The position numbers and the translations under genes are program-made. From Dyadobacter endophyticus (lineage in GTDB: Bacteria; Bacteroidota; Bacteroidia; Cytophagales; Spirosomataceae): a DNA stretch of 64,000 nt. Under the pieces are notes generated by a model. It was given only the letters and a program-made list of their open reading frames with translations. It was not told the origin of the DNA and ran no database searches. Positions 8,351 through 17,720 of this stretch are shown piece by piece. The stretch spans positions 372,001-436,000 of the forward strand of contig NZ_BMIA01000001.1 in assembly GCF_014641595.1 (NCBI RefSeq). Direction: 5' to 3'. Position 1 is the stretch's first letter; each line of letters opens with the position of its first letter.

Positions 8351-11300
8351 TTAAAAAGTAAGGTTCAGGCCCACGGTGTACTGTCTGGATGACGGGTAGG
8401 AACCCTCGTCGATACCGAACACGGTCGGGTTGCCGCTGGCGTTCCGACTTACCTCCGGATCGAGTCCCGAATATCCGGTAAGGGTGAACAGGTTGGTCGC
8501 TTGCAGGTACAGGCGGAATTGCTGGATCCTCACTTTCTTCATCAGCGAAGCAGGGAAAGTATAGCCGATTTGCAGGTTCTTTGCGCGCAGGTAGGAGCCG
8601 TCTTCCACAAAATAGGAGTTGGGTACATTAATGGTGCTGAAAGAGCTGCTGTTTTCCTGGATCGGGGCTTTGGCATGGTGGTTTTCGGGTGTCCACGAGT
8701 CGTACAATGCGGTTTTACTTTTAGCACCGGAGCGCGAGGAGTTGAAATCGCTCCACCACAGGGTCTGGTTCCAGAGCTGGTTACCCTGAACACCGTAGAG
8801 GAACAGGCTGAAATCGAAGCTTTTGTAATTCAATGCCAGATTCAAACCGTAGCTAAAATCGGGGTTCGGGTTGCCGAGCACCTGGCGGTCGGCGGCCGTG
8901 ATCTGGCCGTCGCCGTTGATGTTCTCGTAGCGGAAACGTCCTACCGAAGCGCCGTCCTGGAATACCGCATTGGGATCACCGGTTAGCCGTATGGCGTCGG
9001 CATTGGCCGTTGCAATCTCTTCCTGCGAATTCCAGAAGCCAATCACCTTGTAGCCGAAGAACTGGCCGATCGAATTGCCCACCTGGTTTCGAACGATAGA
9101 TGCGCCGTCGAAGCCACGGCCTTCCAGATCAAAGTAGTTGGTGCTGTTGGTGACCTTCTTAATCTTGTTGTTATAGGTCGTCAGCGTCAGTGTCGCGTTC
9201 AATTTCAGGTCACGGGCAAGGTCGAATTTCGAATCGATTTGAAGGTCGATCCCCTTGTTTTTCATTTGTCCGATATTCACATAAGGTACCGAGCCGCCAC
9301 CCGCTGTACCGATCAGCGCAGGGTTGAAAAGCAGATCTTTGATCTCTTTTACATAATAATCGGCGATTACGTCCAGCCTGCCCTTGAAGAAAGTCGCGTC
9401 GATACCGATGTTGGTGCTTACATTCTTTTCCCAAACAGCATTAGGGTTCCCGATCTGGCTTTTTTCGAAACCTTCCAAAGCGCCCGAACCGCTGGTGCCG
9501 CCCAAGTCATAGTAAGAGCTGCGGCGATTAGAGCTGTAAGTGGTAAATGCATTACCGGAAGTTACGTTGATCTGGTTACCCATGATGCCGTAGTTGGCAC
9601 GTAGTTTCAGATCGTCGATCCAGCTGATGCCACGCATGAATTCCTCGCGCGAGATACGCCAGCCCGCGCTCACGGCCGGGAAGAAACCGTAACGCTCGTT
9701 GATGAACTTGGATGAGCCGTCCCTGCGGATGATCGCACCAAACAGGTATCTGTCATTATAGATGTAATCCAAACGGCCCAGCAGCGAGTACAATGCGTCG
9801 GCTGAGCGGCTACTGGAATTGGTGCGCGTGCCCGAGCCGGTGCCCAGGTTCATATAATTGGGGTCAAAGGAGAAATAACCCTGCGTGCTGCCGCCCAACT
9901 CGTAATACTTGCCACTGTAAGCCTCGGTGCCGGCCGCTACGGTCAGATCGTGGTTGCCCATGGTCTTGTGGAAAGTCAGCAAGTTGGTCCATGTCCAGTT
10001 GAAGCCCGAGTAGGAGCCTTCTGAATATGTGTTGGTGTTGCTGTTTTCCTTGTTTTCGTAGCTTGGGAAGGCAAACGAGCTCCATCTGCCGGAATAGTTC
10101 TCGCCGCCAAAGCTGGTACGGAATGTAAAGTATTTGAAAAGGTCGACCTCTGCAAAAACATTACCAAAAAGCCGGTTGTCCAGGCCTTTGTCGTAACGTG
10201 TGCGGTCGCGCATAGCCACAGGGTTGAAGGCGTCGCCCATACCCGAAGCACGACTGCCCGCGTAGTTGCCCATAATGTCGTGTACCGGCACGATCGGCTG
10301 CATACGGAAGGAGAATGCAATGGCTGAGCCGCCATCGGAAAGGCTGGTCTTGGGGTTGTCTGAAATCGAATAGGCCAGGTTTTCTCCGATCCGCACATGC
10401 TTGCCAACGTTGTACTGGCTGTTGGAGCGGAGCGTATAGCGTTTCAGGTAGGTGTTCGTTAGTGCACCCTGTTGGTTGAAATAATTCAACGAGAACAGAT
10501 AATTACCCTGATCGCTGCCCCCACTGAGCGAAATATTATGGCTTGTAGAGGGTGCTGGTTTGAAAATCTCGTGAAACCAGTCAGTACCCTGTTTGTTGGC
10601 TTTTACGATCTGATTGAATGTATTGAAATCATCCACCGAAGTATAATTCGGGTTCACATAATACAGCGCCGGATTGGTGCCCGGGTCGCCTTCTTTGGCG
10701 CCGGCCGGTAAGATGTAATCCGGCAAAACCGGCGAAGTGCCATGACCGTATTGGTCATCGCCCACGGTCAGGCCGGAGTTCTTCTGTACTTGAAATTTGA
10801 GCTGAGCCTGTTCAAGCGGAGTGAGCGTGTTCCATACATTGCCTCCGGGAGGCGTTTGCACGCCAAACCACGCGCTGTAATTGACCTTGACCTTATCCTT
10901 GCCCTTTTTGGTAGTGATTATAATAACCCCATTTGCCGCCCGTGAACCGTAGATCGAGGCCGAACCTGCATCTTTCAACACCTGCATCGAAGCTATGTCG
11001 TTGGTGTTCAGGTCTGTGATCGAGGTTGTAGGTACCCCGTCGACGACATACAATGGTGAGTTGTTCCCAAATGTGTTCAGGCCTCGGATGCGGACCTGCG
11101 GGGTTTCACCAGGCTGCCCGGAGCTAAGGATCGTAACGCCCGAGGCACGCCCTTGCAGCTGGTTGGTAACCTGTCCGTCGGGAGTTTGCTTTAATTGCTC
11201 CACATCCACAACAGAGACTGCGCCGATAAGGTCCTTTTTGCGCTGCGCTCCGTAGCCGGTCACTACCAGCTCTGTCAAAGTGGAAACATCCGGTTTGAGG

Positions 11301-11911
11301 GAGACCTCCACGGTGCTGCGCGAGCCGACCATTACCTCCTGCGCGGTAAAACCGATAAAGCTGAATATCAGAATAGATTCGTCCCCGGGCACATCGATCG
11401 TGTAGTTACCCTCCACGTCGGTCATGGTCCCATCATTGGTGCCTTTCACGCGAATTGCCACAGATGGCAGCGCCTCGCCCTTCTCGTCGGTAACCTTACC
11501 TTTGACCGGTCGCGTCAGCGTTTGCGTTAACGGAGCAATTTCGCGTGTAATTTCCAGTTTTGGGCGTTCGGTAATGCCAATCATATTTCCCACCTGCCTG
11601 AATTCCAGGCCGGTTTGCTTCTCGATCATCTTCAATATGGCCGGCACAGGCTGGCCCAGGGCGTAAACAGTGACCTCGGGCGCTTTGCGCACCAGTTTCT
11701 CATCGAACGCAAAAGTGAGACCGGTTTGCTGTTCGATCTGCCTGAGGACCGTCTTTACCCGGCTCTGCCTCACATCCATGCTCACATGCTGGGCCTCCGT
11801 AGGTCCGGCCGTCAGCAGAGCGGTTGTCAGGACATTAATACCCAGTATTAGCGTAGAAATGCGCATACATTTTTTGAACAAGGGGATTCCCTTATGGTAA
11901 TAATTCACCAT
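8351..11911 (-). CDS. SusC/RagA family TonB-linked outer-membrane transporter with STN domain
   Basis: From the ATG at 11911 the protein has 1186 residues. There is a signal peptide (about 1-41, ending TEAQ), an STN domain (about 42-112), a carboxypeptidase-D-like domain (about 135-220, VKGKVTDEKGEALPSV), a plug domain with the signature PLYVVDGVP and SRAANGVIIITTKKG (about 225-345), and a beta-barrel to the terminal aromatic F. The frame is open upstream to 12010, but the residues before 11911 are unlike a signal peptide and the hairpin at 11998 lies there, so I prefer 11911. The STN domain is expected to signal substrate occupancy to the FecR at 12075-13043. It imports a SusD-bound ligand across the outer membrane. 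Confidence 0.93.
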   Translation of the reverse strand: MVNYYHKGIPLFKKCMRISTLILGINVLTTALLTAGPTEAQHVSMDVRQSRVKTVLRQIEQQTGLTFAFDEKLVRKAPEVTVYALGQPVPAILKMIEKQTGLEFRQVGNMIGITERPKLEITREIAPLTQTLTRPVKGKVTDEKGEALPSVAIRVKGTNDGTMTDVEGNYTIDVPGDESILIFSFIGFTAQEVMVGSRSTVEVSLKPDVSTLTELVVTGYGAQRKKDLIGAVSVVDVEQLKQTPDGQVTNQLQGRASGVTILSSGQPGETPQVRIRGLNTFGNNSPLYVVDGVPTTSITDLNTNDIASMQVLKDAGSASIYGSRAANGVIIITTKKGKDKVKVNYSAWFGVQTPPGGNVWNTLTPLEQAQLKFQVQKNSGLTVGDDQYGHGTSPVLPDYILPAGAKEGDPGTNPALYYVNPNYTSVDDFNTFNQIVKANKQGTDWFHEIFKPAPSTSHNISLSGGSDQGNYLFSLNYFNQQGALTNTYLKRYTLRSNSQYNVGKHVRIGENLAYSISDNPKTSLSDGGSAIAFSFRMQPIVPVHDIMGNYAGSRASGMGDAFNPVAMRDRTRYDKGLDNRLFGNVFAEVDLFKYFTFRTSFGGENYSGRWSSFAFPSYENKENSNTNTYSEGSYSGFNWTWTNLLTFHKTMGNHDLTVAAGTEAYSGKYYELGGSTQGYFSFDPNYMNLGTGSGTRTNSSSRSADALYSLLGRLDYIYNDRYLFGAIIRRDGSSKFINERYGFFPAVSAGWRISREEFMRGISWIDDLKLRANYGIMGNQINVTSGNAFTTYSSNRRSSYYDLGGTSGSGALEGFEKSQIGNPNAVWEKNVSTNIGIDATFFKGRLDVIADYYVKEIKDLLFNPALIGTAGGGSVPYVNIGQMKNKGIDLQIDSKFDLARDLKLNATLTLTTYNNKIKKVTNSTNYFDLEGRGFDGASIVRNQVGNSIGQFFGYKVIGFWNSQEEIATANADAIRLTGDPNAVFQDGASVGRFRYENINGDGQITAADRQVLGNPNPDFSYGLNLALNYKSFDFSLFLYGVQGNQLWNQTLWWSDFNSSRSGAKSKTALYDSWTPENHHAKAPIQENSSSFSTINVPNSYFVEDGSYLRAKNLQIGYTFPASLMKKVRIQQFRLYLQATNLFTLTGYSGLDPEVSRNASGNPTVFGIDEGSYPSSRQYTVGLNLTF

Positions 11912-11997
11912 ATTTGTCTGATGTTTAATGGTTAAGCTGTTAAACCGCGTCCACCCGCCGTTCATGGTTCCAAGCATTGGCTGGCAGGGAACATCCG

Positions 11998-12028
11998 ATA
12001 CCGGGGACATTCGCAGTGTTCCCGGTAT
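11998..12028. promoter_or_regulatory. inverted repeat in the FecR-SusC gap
   Basis: ATACCGGGGACA (11998-12009) and TGTTCCCGGTAT (12017-12028) form a 12-bp stem with one G-T position and a 7-nt loop. It lies 47 nt after the FecR stop and about 90 nt before the SusC start. It could be an attenuator that lowers read-through from sigma-FecR into SusCD, or a protein-binding site. There is no T-tract. Confidence 0.5.
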
Positions 12029-12074
12029 TCAACCGGACCAGCCTTCCTGGAAAGCCAGCCCGCATTTTGTGCTC

Positions 12075-13043
12075 CTATCTGATGACTATCGTGCTATCGT
12101 TTAGTTGTGAATAATTGAAATTCTTGGAAAAGCCCAGCACTTTCAGCACGTCATTCATCGGCTGATCGTTGAGGGTAAGCGATATCTTTTCGGTTGAAAG
12201 CTCCGGTTTTTCAATGATAATGTGCTGATCGTATTTTCTTTCCAATGCGTGCAGCACCTCTACCAACAGCTCATCCTCGAACACCATCCGGTTGTCCTTC
12301 CAGGGGGCAATGGCGGGTTTGCTGATCTCGTTTACCTGGATGTTCTGCGCTTTTTCGGCGACCACGGCCTGCTCGGCCGGAAGGAGCATCAAAGCGGGTT
12401 GCCCGGGTTTGTCGCGCACCTTTACGCCCACCTTGCCGGTTTTGACTGTCACTTTAATGTCCGGGTCGTTTTGGTAGGCTTTCACGTCAAATGAGGTGCC
12501 CAGTACCGTAATATCCAGCGTTTTGGCATGAACTATAAATGGCTTGGTGGTATCGCGCGAAATGTCAAAGAATGCCTGACCTTCGCGCAGGACAACTTCC
12601 CGTGTCTTACCTTTGAATGCGACGGGGTAGCTTAGAGAGGATCCTGCATTGAGCCAGATATGCGAGCCGTCGGGCAGGCTTACTTTCAATGTTTTTCCAA
12701 ATGGTGCCTGCACCAGTCGGCTAAGCGCAGGGGCGGGTTTGCGCTCGTTGGCCCAGAGCAAAAACCCCACAATTACCACCGCGGCTGCGGCCGAAGACCA
12801 TGCCGTGAGCCGCCGTACCCAACCGAAGGGTTTTGCCGGACGTTGCTGCTGACGGTTCCTTATGTTGGCCTGCATCCGCTCGCGTATTTCATCCGGCCCC
12901 TCGGGTTTGAGGGTGGCGATATTCTGAGGGCCTTCATCTTCGATGAGCTGATCGTACCACTCGTGCAATAGTTGTTTCTCCTCTTCCGAGGCAGTCCCTT
13001 CGAAGAATTTCCTGGCGAGCAGTCTGATGTATTCCTGTGTCAT
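12075..13043 (-). CDS. FecR-type anti-sigma factor
   Basis: The 322-residue protein (start ATG 13043, giving MTQEYIRLLARKFF) has a cytoplasmic sigma-binding N-terminus (about 1-75), one membrane segment (about 80-98), a FecR domain (about 112-212, with LPDGSHIWLNAGSSL) and a C-terminal DUF4974 domain (about 255-320). Such proteins hold the cognate ECF sigma factor until the STN domain of the SusC transporter signals substrate. It follows the sigma gene by 108 nt and precedes SusC by 163 nt, making a classic trans-envelope signalling set. An in-frame start at 13073 is possible but gives an atypical N-terminus. Confidence 0.92.
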   Translation of the reverse strand: MTQEYIRLLARKFFEGTASEEEKQLLHEWYDQLIEDEGPQNIATLKPEGPDEIRERMQANIRNRQQQRPAKPFGWVRRLTAWSSAAAAVVIVGFLLWANERKPAPALSRLVQAPFGKTLKVSLPDGSHIWLNAGSSLSYPVAFKGKTREVVLREGQAFFDISRDTTKPFIVHAKTLDITVLGTSFDVKAYQNDPDIKVTVKTGKVGVKVRDKPGQPALMLLPAEQAVVAEKAQNIQVNEISKPAIAPWKDNRMVFEDELLVEVLHALERKYDQHIIIEKPELSTEKISLTLNDQPMNDVLKVLGFSKNFNYSQLNDSTIVIR

Positions 13044-13151
13044 CGCAAAGCGGTTTTGCCCTTTGCAGAACATAGAGGGATGTAGTGGTGAAAACCCCTT
13101 AGTGTTAGGGTAAATATTTTTATCGGCCGTCGGTAGCCTATCGTCCGGCCC

Positions 13152-13715
13152 TTACAGCAACAGCGCTACCACATTGCTCAAACTCGCTCTGACGATCTTT
13201 AATGCCTTCGTCAGATGTGCTTCGGCGGTTTTTGGGGAGATATTCAGCTCTTCGCAGATATCGGGCAGAGAGCGGTCCTGCAATTTGTTGTACTGAAAAA
13301 CCAGCCTGCATTTCTCGGGCAGGCGGTTGGTGAGGTTGGTAATGATTTCAAGCAGCAGACGGTTCTCGATTTCCTGGTCGATTGACACCGATGGGGCAGC
13401 TTCGTGCCGGATCGACTGCTCCATCTGTTGCGCCTGTTTGGATTTGGCAAGATACCGGTACACCTCGTAGCGCAGCATTGCGGCCAGATAAGGTCCCAGT
13501 GAATGTATTTCAAGCGTTTGGCGCTTCATCCAGAAAAGCATGAATGTATCCTGGGTAATCTCTTCTGCCACAGCTGCCGATTTGACCATCCGGTGGGCGG
13601 TGTAATAAAGCTTGTCCCAGTACCGGACGTAAATTTCATCGAACACCCGTTCCTCACCCTCTTTGAGTAACGCCGCGAGCTGTTCATCAGATAAAGAGGG
13701 GAGCAGATTTTTCAT
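13152..13715 (-). CDS. ECF RNA polymerase sigma-70 factor (set 1)
   Basis: The 187 residues show sigma region 2 (about 22-90, with AEEITQDTFMLFW) and region 4 (about 125-180, with LPEKCRLVFQYNKLQDRSL and PKTAEAHLTKAL). The length is normal for Bacteroidota FecI-like factors. It is first in a minus-strand set sigma-FecR-SusC-SusD and should direct transcription of the downstream SusCD genes when released from FecR. I did not find a copy of the GGGGAT/CTTGTCTGT motif near this set, so it probably recognises a different promoter from the set 2 factor. Confidence 0.93.
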   Translation of the reverse strand: MKNLLPSLSDEQLAALLKEGEERVFDEIYVRYWDKLYYTAHRMVKSAAVAEEITQDTFMLFWMKRQTLEIHSLGPYLAAMLRYEVYRYLAKSKQAQQMEQSIRHEAAPSVSIDQEIENRLLLEIITNLTNRLPEKCRLVFQYNKLQDRSLPDICEELNISPKTAEAHLTKALKIVRASLSNVVALLL

Positions 13716-14041
13716 CGTAGGTTAGCGTCAAACCAATTGTCAGTAATCAAATATATATTAATGCATCCATAATATTGTTCGATGTTTCAAATAAACAGAA
13801 TAAAAAGTATGGAAATTTGCGAATAGTCCTTGGTGTAGTTTTGAAATTGTAAAATTTCAATATTTTATTCTGTTGAATAACTGGTTTTAACACTCCTTAT
13901 CAGAAGCAGTTGTCTCTGGAATGTGTTTGCGAATCGAAGTTCAGAAACTATTTTGCCTGAATGGCGTAAGCGGTTGCTTTCAACAGATACAAGTAAATAA
14001 AAAGGGCGCTTGTATTTATAAGACAAATCAATGCAATCAAA
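13716..14041. other. 326-bp divergent intergenic region
   Basis: AT-rich spacer between the set 1 sigma gene (minus) and the RibD-like gene (plus). On the minus strand TATATTTG (13748-13755) fits the -7 consensus TAnnTTTG about 30 nt before the sigma start, but no convincing -33 TTTG lies at the right distance. I see no gene or strong hairpin. Confidence 0.5.
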
Positions 14042-14608
14042 ATGAGAAAGGTAGTTTTATTTGCGCACATCTCCCTGGATGGCTTTGCAGGAGATGTCAA
14101 TGGCGGACTGGGTTTTTTGTCGTATGACCAGGAATTGCAAAAATATGCCGGGGAGCTGGTAAAAACAGTGGGCGCTCCGTTGTATGGCAGGACCACCTAC
14201 CAACTGATGGAAGGTTATTGGCCTACCGTACTGGGCAACTCCGGTGCTGGTAAACATGAGCTGGAACATGCGCAATGGGTGCATGATATCCCCAAAGTGG
14301 TATTTTCAACTACGTTGGAAGGTGTGAGTTGGAATAACACTACATTGATCAAAGAGAATATTACCGAGGAGGTGAACAAACTCAAACAGCAACCGGGAAA
14401 AGATCTGGTGATATTCGGCAGTCCGGGCCTGGCCAAAAGTTTTATGAAGCTGGGGTTGATAGATGAGTATAAATTGACGCTGCATCCTATCATATTGGGC
14501 GGTGGTATTAGTCTGTTTGATACCAACATAACCACCAGTAACCTGAAATTGCTGGCATCCGAAACGCTCAACTCGGGCGTGGTTACCTTGCATTATGCAA
14601 ACAGGTAA
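14042..14608 (+). CDS. dihydrofolate reductase family protein (RibD C-terminal-like)
   Basis: The 188 residues form a RibD-C/DHFR-like fold: N-terminal strand MRKVVLFAHISLDGFAGD, a GRTTYQLMEGYW helix, VFSTTLEG, then VIFGSPGLAKSFMKLGLIDEY and HPIILGGG. These are the usual NADPH-binding and core motifs of the family called dihydrofolate reductase family protein. True RibD reduces a riboflavin precursor, but stand-alone members like this have no assigned substrate. It is cytoplasmic and monocistronic or paired with the membrane protein 60 nt downstream. Confidence 0.85.
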   Translation: MRKVVLFAHISLDGFAGDVNGGLGFLSYDQELQKYAGELVKTVGAPLYGRTTYQLMEGYWPTVLGNSGAGKHELEHAQWVHDIPKVVFSTTLEGVSWNNTTLIKENITEEVNKLKQQPGKDLVIFGSPGLAKSFMKLGLIDEYKLTLHPIILGGGISLFDTNITTSNLKLLASETLNSGVVTLHYANR

Positions 14609-14668
14609 AGGCCGTCCTAAATCATTAGTGGTGCGCAACCATAATCTAACAGATAAAAATGCGATTAT

Positions 14669-15139
14669 ATGAGCTTACTTGAATGGTTGTTTGAATCTTT
14701 TAACCCCGGCCCTGTCGGTAAAATAGAGGTACATCAGCAAGATCCGGATGATAATGGCAGGCCGCCCAAAAAGTGGCTGATTTACGTCGTAACCCTAATA
14801 GGTTTGTTTTTTGCGGGCCTATGCTTTTACTTGATTTTTCACAACCGGCCCCATGATGACGTTGGTACTATCATAGTGAGGCTTTGCTATTTTTCGATAT
14901 ACGTGATGGCGAGTCATTTTTTTGATGCAACACCGGAACCTACAAATATGGGGTGGGTTAGTGGATTAATTGACAACCCGTTCCGTATATCAGAGGATTA
15001 CAACCGACTGCTACTATTTTTCCAGGTTGTTTTGCTACCTGGAAAGCTAATTGCATTTAGCCTAATCATCGGTTGGCTGTTAAGCCGGCAACTTTTCAGA
15101 GCAATATCTAATTTTACAGCCACCTTTCGAGGCAGGTAA
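14669..15139 (+). CDS. hypothetical membrane protein
   Basis: This 156-residue protein has a charged, proline-containing N-terminus (1-35) and about three hydrophobic stretches (about 36-57, 68-86 and 112-140), so it is an inner-membrane protein. I do not recognise a family. The hydrophobic pattern and ATG start after a purine-poor leader support translation, but function is unknown. It lies 60 nt after the RibD-like gene on the same strand. Confidence 0.6.
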   Translation: MSLLEWLFESFNPGPVGKIEVHQQDPDDNGRPPKKWLIYVVTLIGLFFAGLCFYLIFHNRPHDDVGTIIVRLCYFSIYVMASHFFDATPEPTNMGWVSGLIDNPFRISEDYNRLLLFFQVVLLPGKLIAFSLIIGWLLSRQLFRAISNFTATFRGR

Positions 15140-15483
15140 TGAAAAGCACGGCTTTCAAATGCATCTGTCTCACCAGACGAGTGTAACGTTATGGTTCTTT
15201 GATCGGCTGCGGGAAGCAAAACCTTCCAAGAAATTTCGAGGTTGCCGACTTGGCGAATATTAGATAGCTTACAGATTTAGAGGCGGTCGTTGATTTACTT
15301 AGAGCAAGTACTTGGTCATCAGATGGTATACAATAGAAAATAGATCAACCGGGGTATTGATCGACTGTTTTGATAAAATTTTTAAAAATTGGTGACTTCA
15401 TAATTTGTTGAAAATCATATGTAGGTTACATTTACGTGCTAAACGCATTAACACGTAGACCTCATCTATATCTTCGGAACGGT
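15140..15483. other. 344-bp intergenic region
   Basis: No supported gene. The 3' half is AT-rich and holds the promoter candidate at 15404-15434. The rest shows no strong repeat or terminator that I could find. Confidence 0.5.
15404..15434 (+). promoter_or_regulatory. Bacteroidota-type promoter candidate
   Basis: TTTG (15404-15407), a 19-nt spacer and TACATTTA (15427-15434) fit the -33 TTTG and -7 TAnnTTTG pattern used by the primary sigma factor of Bacteroidota, with one mismatch in the -7 element. It lies 49 nt before the T9SS cargo start at 15484. Confidence 0.4.
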
Positions 15484-16854
15484 ATGAAACACCTCTTCAA
15501 ATCCTTGATTGCGAGCCCGCTATTGTTCCTGGCTACGGTTTGTGCGATTCAAGCACAAACGACATGCCCGGCAGACAGGTCAGCTTGTGCAAATGAAGCG
15601 CCTTTCACACTTTCGGGCGCCAGCCCCGCCGGCGGTACGTATAGCGGCCCGGGTGTTTCTGGTGGAATGTTTTCTCCTGCCGTTGCCGGAACAGGAGAAA
15701 AAACCATTACATACACCTACGACGACGGTGGTAATACCAGCACATGTACATTTGTTATTACCGTCAATCCTACGCCGGAAGCAAGGGAATTTTTAGGAAT
15801 AATTCCCATATGTGTCAATGACAGCCCAGATCTTCCTGAACAGTACACCACATTGACATTTTTAACTACACCTGCCGAACCTATCTCCGTGTCATGGTCA
15901 GGGCCTGGTGTTACAGGAAATTCAGCGACAGGATACCTGTTCGATCCTGCGATGGCGGGTACCGGCCCCCAATATATCTACGCTACTGCCACATCGAGTC
16001 ATGGATGCACCTCCGGTCCGTTTCCTGGTTTAATTGCTGTTGATGGCGCTCCTGCTGTTTCCTGTCCAAAGGATACGACAATCTCTGTCCTTGACAATGC
16101 TTTCACGCTAACCGGGGCGAAAAACCTTACTGTGACGGCGCTACCTCCTTCGTCAGCACTGCCCGATGCAGGAGGGATGTATACTGGGACAGGTGTGAAT
16201 AGTGCGACTGGAATTTTTGACCCGTCGGTTGCAGGCGAAGGGGTGCATCCGGTCACATATACTGTAAATAACGGTTGTGGTCCCGCCGCCTCGTGTATCT
16301 TCAATGTCAAAACGACGACATTACCGGTCAGACTCCTGAGTTTTGTGTCAAAGAAAAAGGAAAACAAAATTCTTCTTAGCTGGAAAACATCGGAGGAAAC
16401 CGGTTTTGACCGATTTGAAATTGAGAAAAGCAAAAATCCTAAGAACGGCTTCATACAAATCGGCTATATCGCGGGAAAGGGTACCACCCATGATTACAGC
16501 TTCGTGGATAACACCATGGTTGCACCAGGTAAGCCACTTTACTATCGCCTTAAAATGGTGGATCTGGATGGGACATATGCTTACAGCAAAATCGTCCGTG
16601 AGGCGGTGGATGGCACCAAAGCTATGAGCGTCTACCCGAATCCGGCTTCTGGCGAACTATCCGTTATTTCTCAGTCAGATTTGGTGGATATTCAGTTGAT
16701 CAATTTGAAAGGTTTGACTGTTATCGCCCAAAAACCGGAGCAATCGAAAATCAACTTCCTGGATGTTAGACGCCTGCCAGTGGGTACGTATATTGTCCGC
16801 ATGAAGGATATTTATGGTCAGATTTATCAGTCGAAAGTGGCAATACAGAGATAG
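15484..16854 (+). CDS. secreted Ig-like repeat protein with T9SS sorting domain
   Basis: From the ATG at 15484 there are 456 residues: a signal peptide (about 1-24, ending AIQAQ), two to three Ig/PKD-like repeats with the pattern CP..., GGTYSGPGVSGGMFSPAVAG and GTGEKTITYTY (about 25-278), a fibronectin-like domain starting LPVRLLSF (about 279-375), and a T9SS sorting domain with YPNP (about 381-456). The frame opens earlier at 15436, but that extension would bury the signal peptide. It is probably a surface or secreted protein of structural or adhesive type; no catalytic motif is visible. The middle domain recurs in five other T9SS cargos in this window. Confidence 0.82.
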   Translation: MKHLFKSLIASPLLFLATVCAIQAQTTCPADRSACANEAPFTLSGASPAGGTYSGPGVSGGMFSPAVAGTGEKTITYTYDDGGNTSTCTFVITVNPTPEAREFLGIIPICVNDSPDLPEQYTTLTFLTTPAEPISVSWSGPGVTGNSATGYLFDPAMAGTGPQYIYATATSSHGCTSGPFPGLIAVDGAPAVSCPKDTTISVLDNAFTLTGAKNLTVTALPPSSALPDAGGMYTGTGVNSATGIFDPSVAGEGVHPVTYTVNNGCGPAASCIFNVKTTTLPVRLLSFVSKKKENKILLSWKTSEETGFDRFEIEKSKNPKNGFIQIGYIAGKGTTHDYSFVDNTMVAPGKPLYYRLKMVDLDGTYAYSKIVREAVDGTKAMSVYPNPASGELSVISQSDLVDIQLINLKGLTVIAQKPEQSKINFLDVRRLPVGTYIVRMKDIYGQIYQSKVAIQR

Positions 16855-16955
16855 CACAGCATACTCGGATTAAGCCAGGCTTTCAATTAACATTTTTTAT
16901 GTTGTCGATGTAATATTCGGTTAGTTGCTTGCTGCCTGAAACTATAAAGCAAGCC

Positions 16956-17606
16956 ATGAAAACCATTCACAGACAACTAGCCTCCTTGGCGATGTATATC
17001 GCGTTGGCGTCTACCCCGGCAGTATCTGCTCCTATTTTTGGCAACCAAGCGCTCGTCACCAGGGATACGGCCAGTAAATTAACAAAAAGCGATAGAGTGG
17101 TAAATCCAAAAAAGGCCACCATCATGGCAATCATACCAGGCCTGGGGCAGATCTACAATAGAGAGCTATGGAAAGCTCCAATCGTTTACGCGTCGCTGGG
17201 GGGAAGTATTTTTGCTTATCATCTAAATTCCATAAAGTACCACGATTTTTTAAAAGCATATTTATCATTTTATGATATGGGCACTGGAAATTTTGGACAA
17301 GGTATTGATCATGATACACCCAAGCCCGTCATTGTACGCAATACATTCAATACAAAGGCAACCCTAGCCTCGCTGACGGTAGACCAAATCGCCAGGAGAA
17401 AAAATGTGTGGCGTAGGTATAGAAATATTTCCGTTTTGGCAATCGGGATCATATACGGTCTCAGCATTATTGAAGCCAATGTGGCAGCTCATCTTAAAAC
17501 ATTTGACATCTCCGATGATATCTCCGTCCGTATTTCACCAAGCCCGTTGAAGTTCACATCCGCTACCTTCACACCAGGTGTTCAGGTTGTTTTCAACTTC
17601 AAATAG
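16956..17606 (+). CDS. DUF5683 domain membrane protein
   Basis: The 216-residue protein starts with a signal-like segment (about 1-25, ending VSAPIF) and contains the DUF5683 core PKKATIMAIIPGLGQIYNRELWKAPIVY (about 48-75), with hydrophobic segments there and near residues 155-175. DUF5683 proteins are common in Bacteroidota and have no established function; the Gly-Leu-Gly-Gln-Ile-Tyr motif is their hallmark. The start at 16956 is preferred to the frame opening at 16929 because it begins directly at the signal segment. It is 101 nt after a T9SS cargo gene. Confidence 0.75.
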   Translation: MKTIHRQLASLAMYIALASTPAVSAPIFGNQALVTRDTASKLTKSDRVVNPKKATIMAIIPGLGQIYNRELWKAPIVYASLGGSIFAYHLNSIKYHDFLKAYLSFYDMGTGNFGQGIDHDTPKPVIVRNTFNTKATLASLTVDQIARRKNVWRRYRNISVLAIGIIYGLSIIEANVAAHLKTFDISDDISVRISPSPLKFTSATFTPGVQVVFNFK

Positions 17607-17720
17607 ATTGCTGGCCAAGTAATTGTGGACAGGGTACAGTGCTTCCCATAGCGGCTGTATATATACGAACGAGGTGGAGCATGTACCCGGTGCACGGTCA
17701 TATGACCTCCCCGACATCTG

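Noticed and set aside
11912..12010. N-terminal extension of SusC set 1 to 12010
   Set aside because: The extra residues do not look like a signal peptide and would cover the stem-loop at 11998; the ATG at 11911 gives a normal exported N-terminus.
17697..17708. 12-bp palindrome GGTCATATGACC between convergent genes
   Set aside because: Short, without adjacent promoter or T-tract, and not repeated elsewhere in the window as far as I could see.
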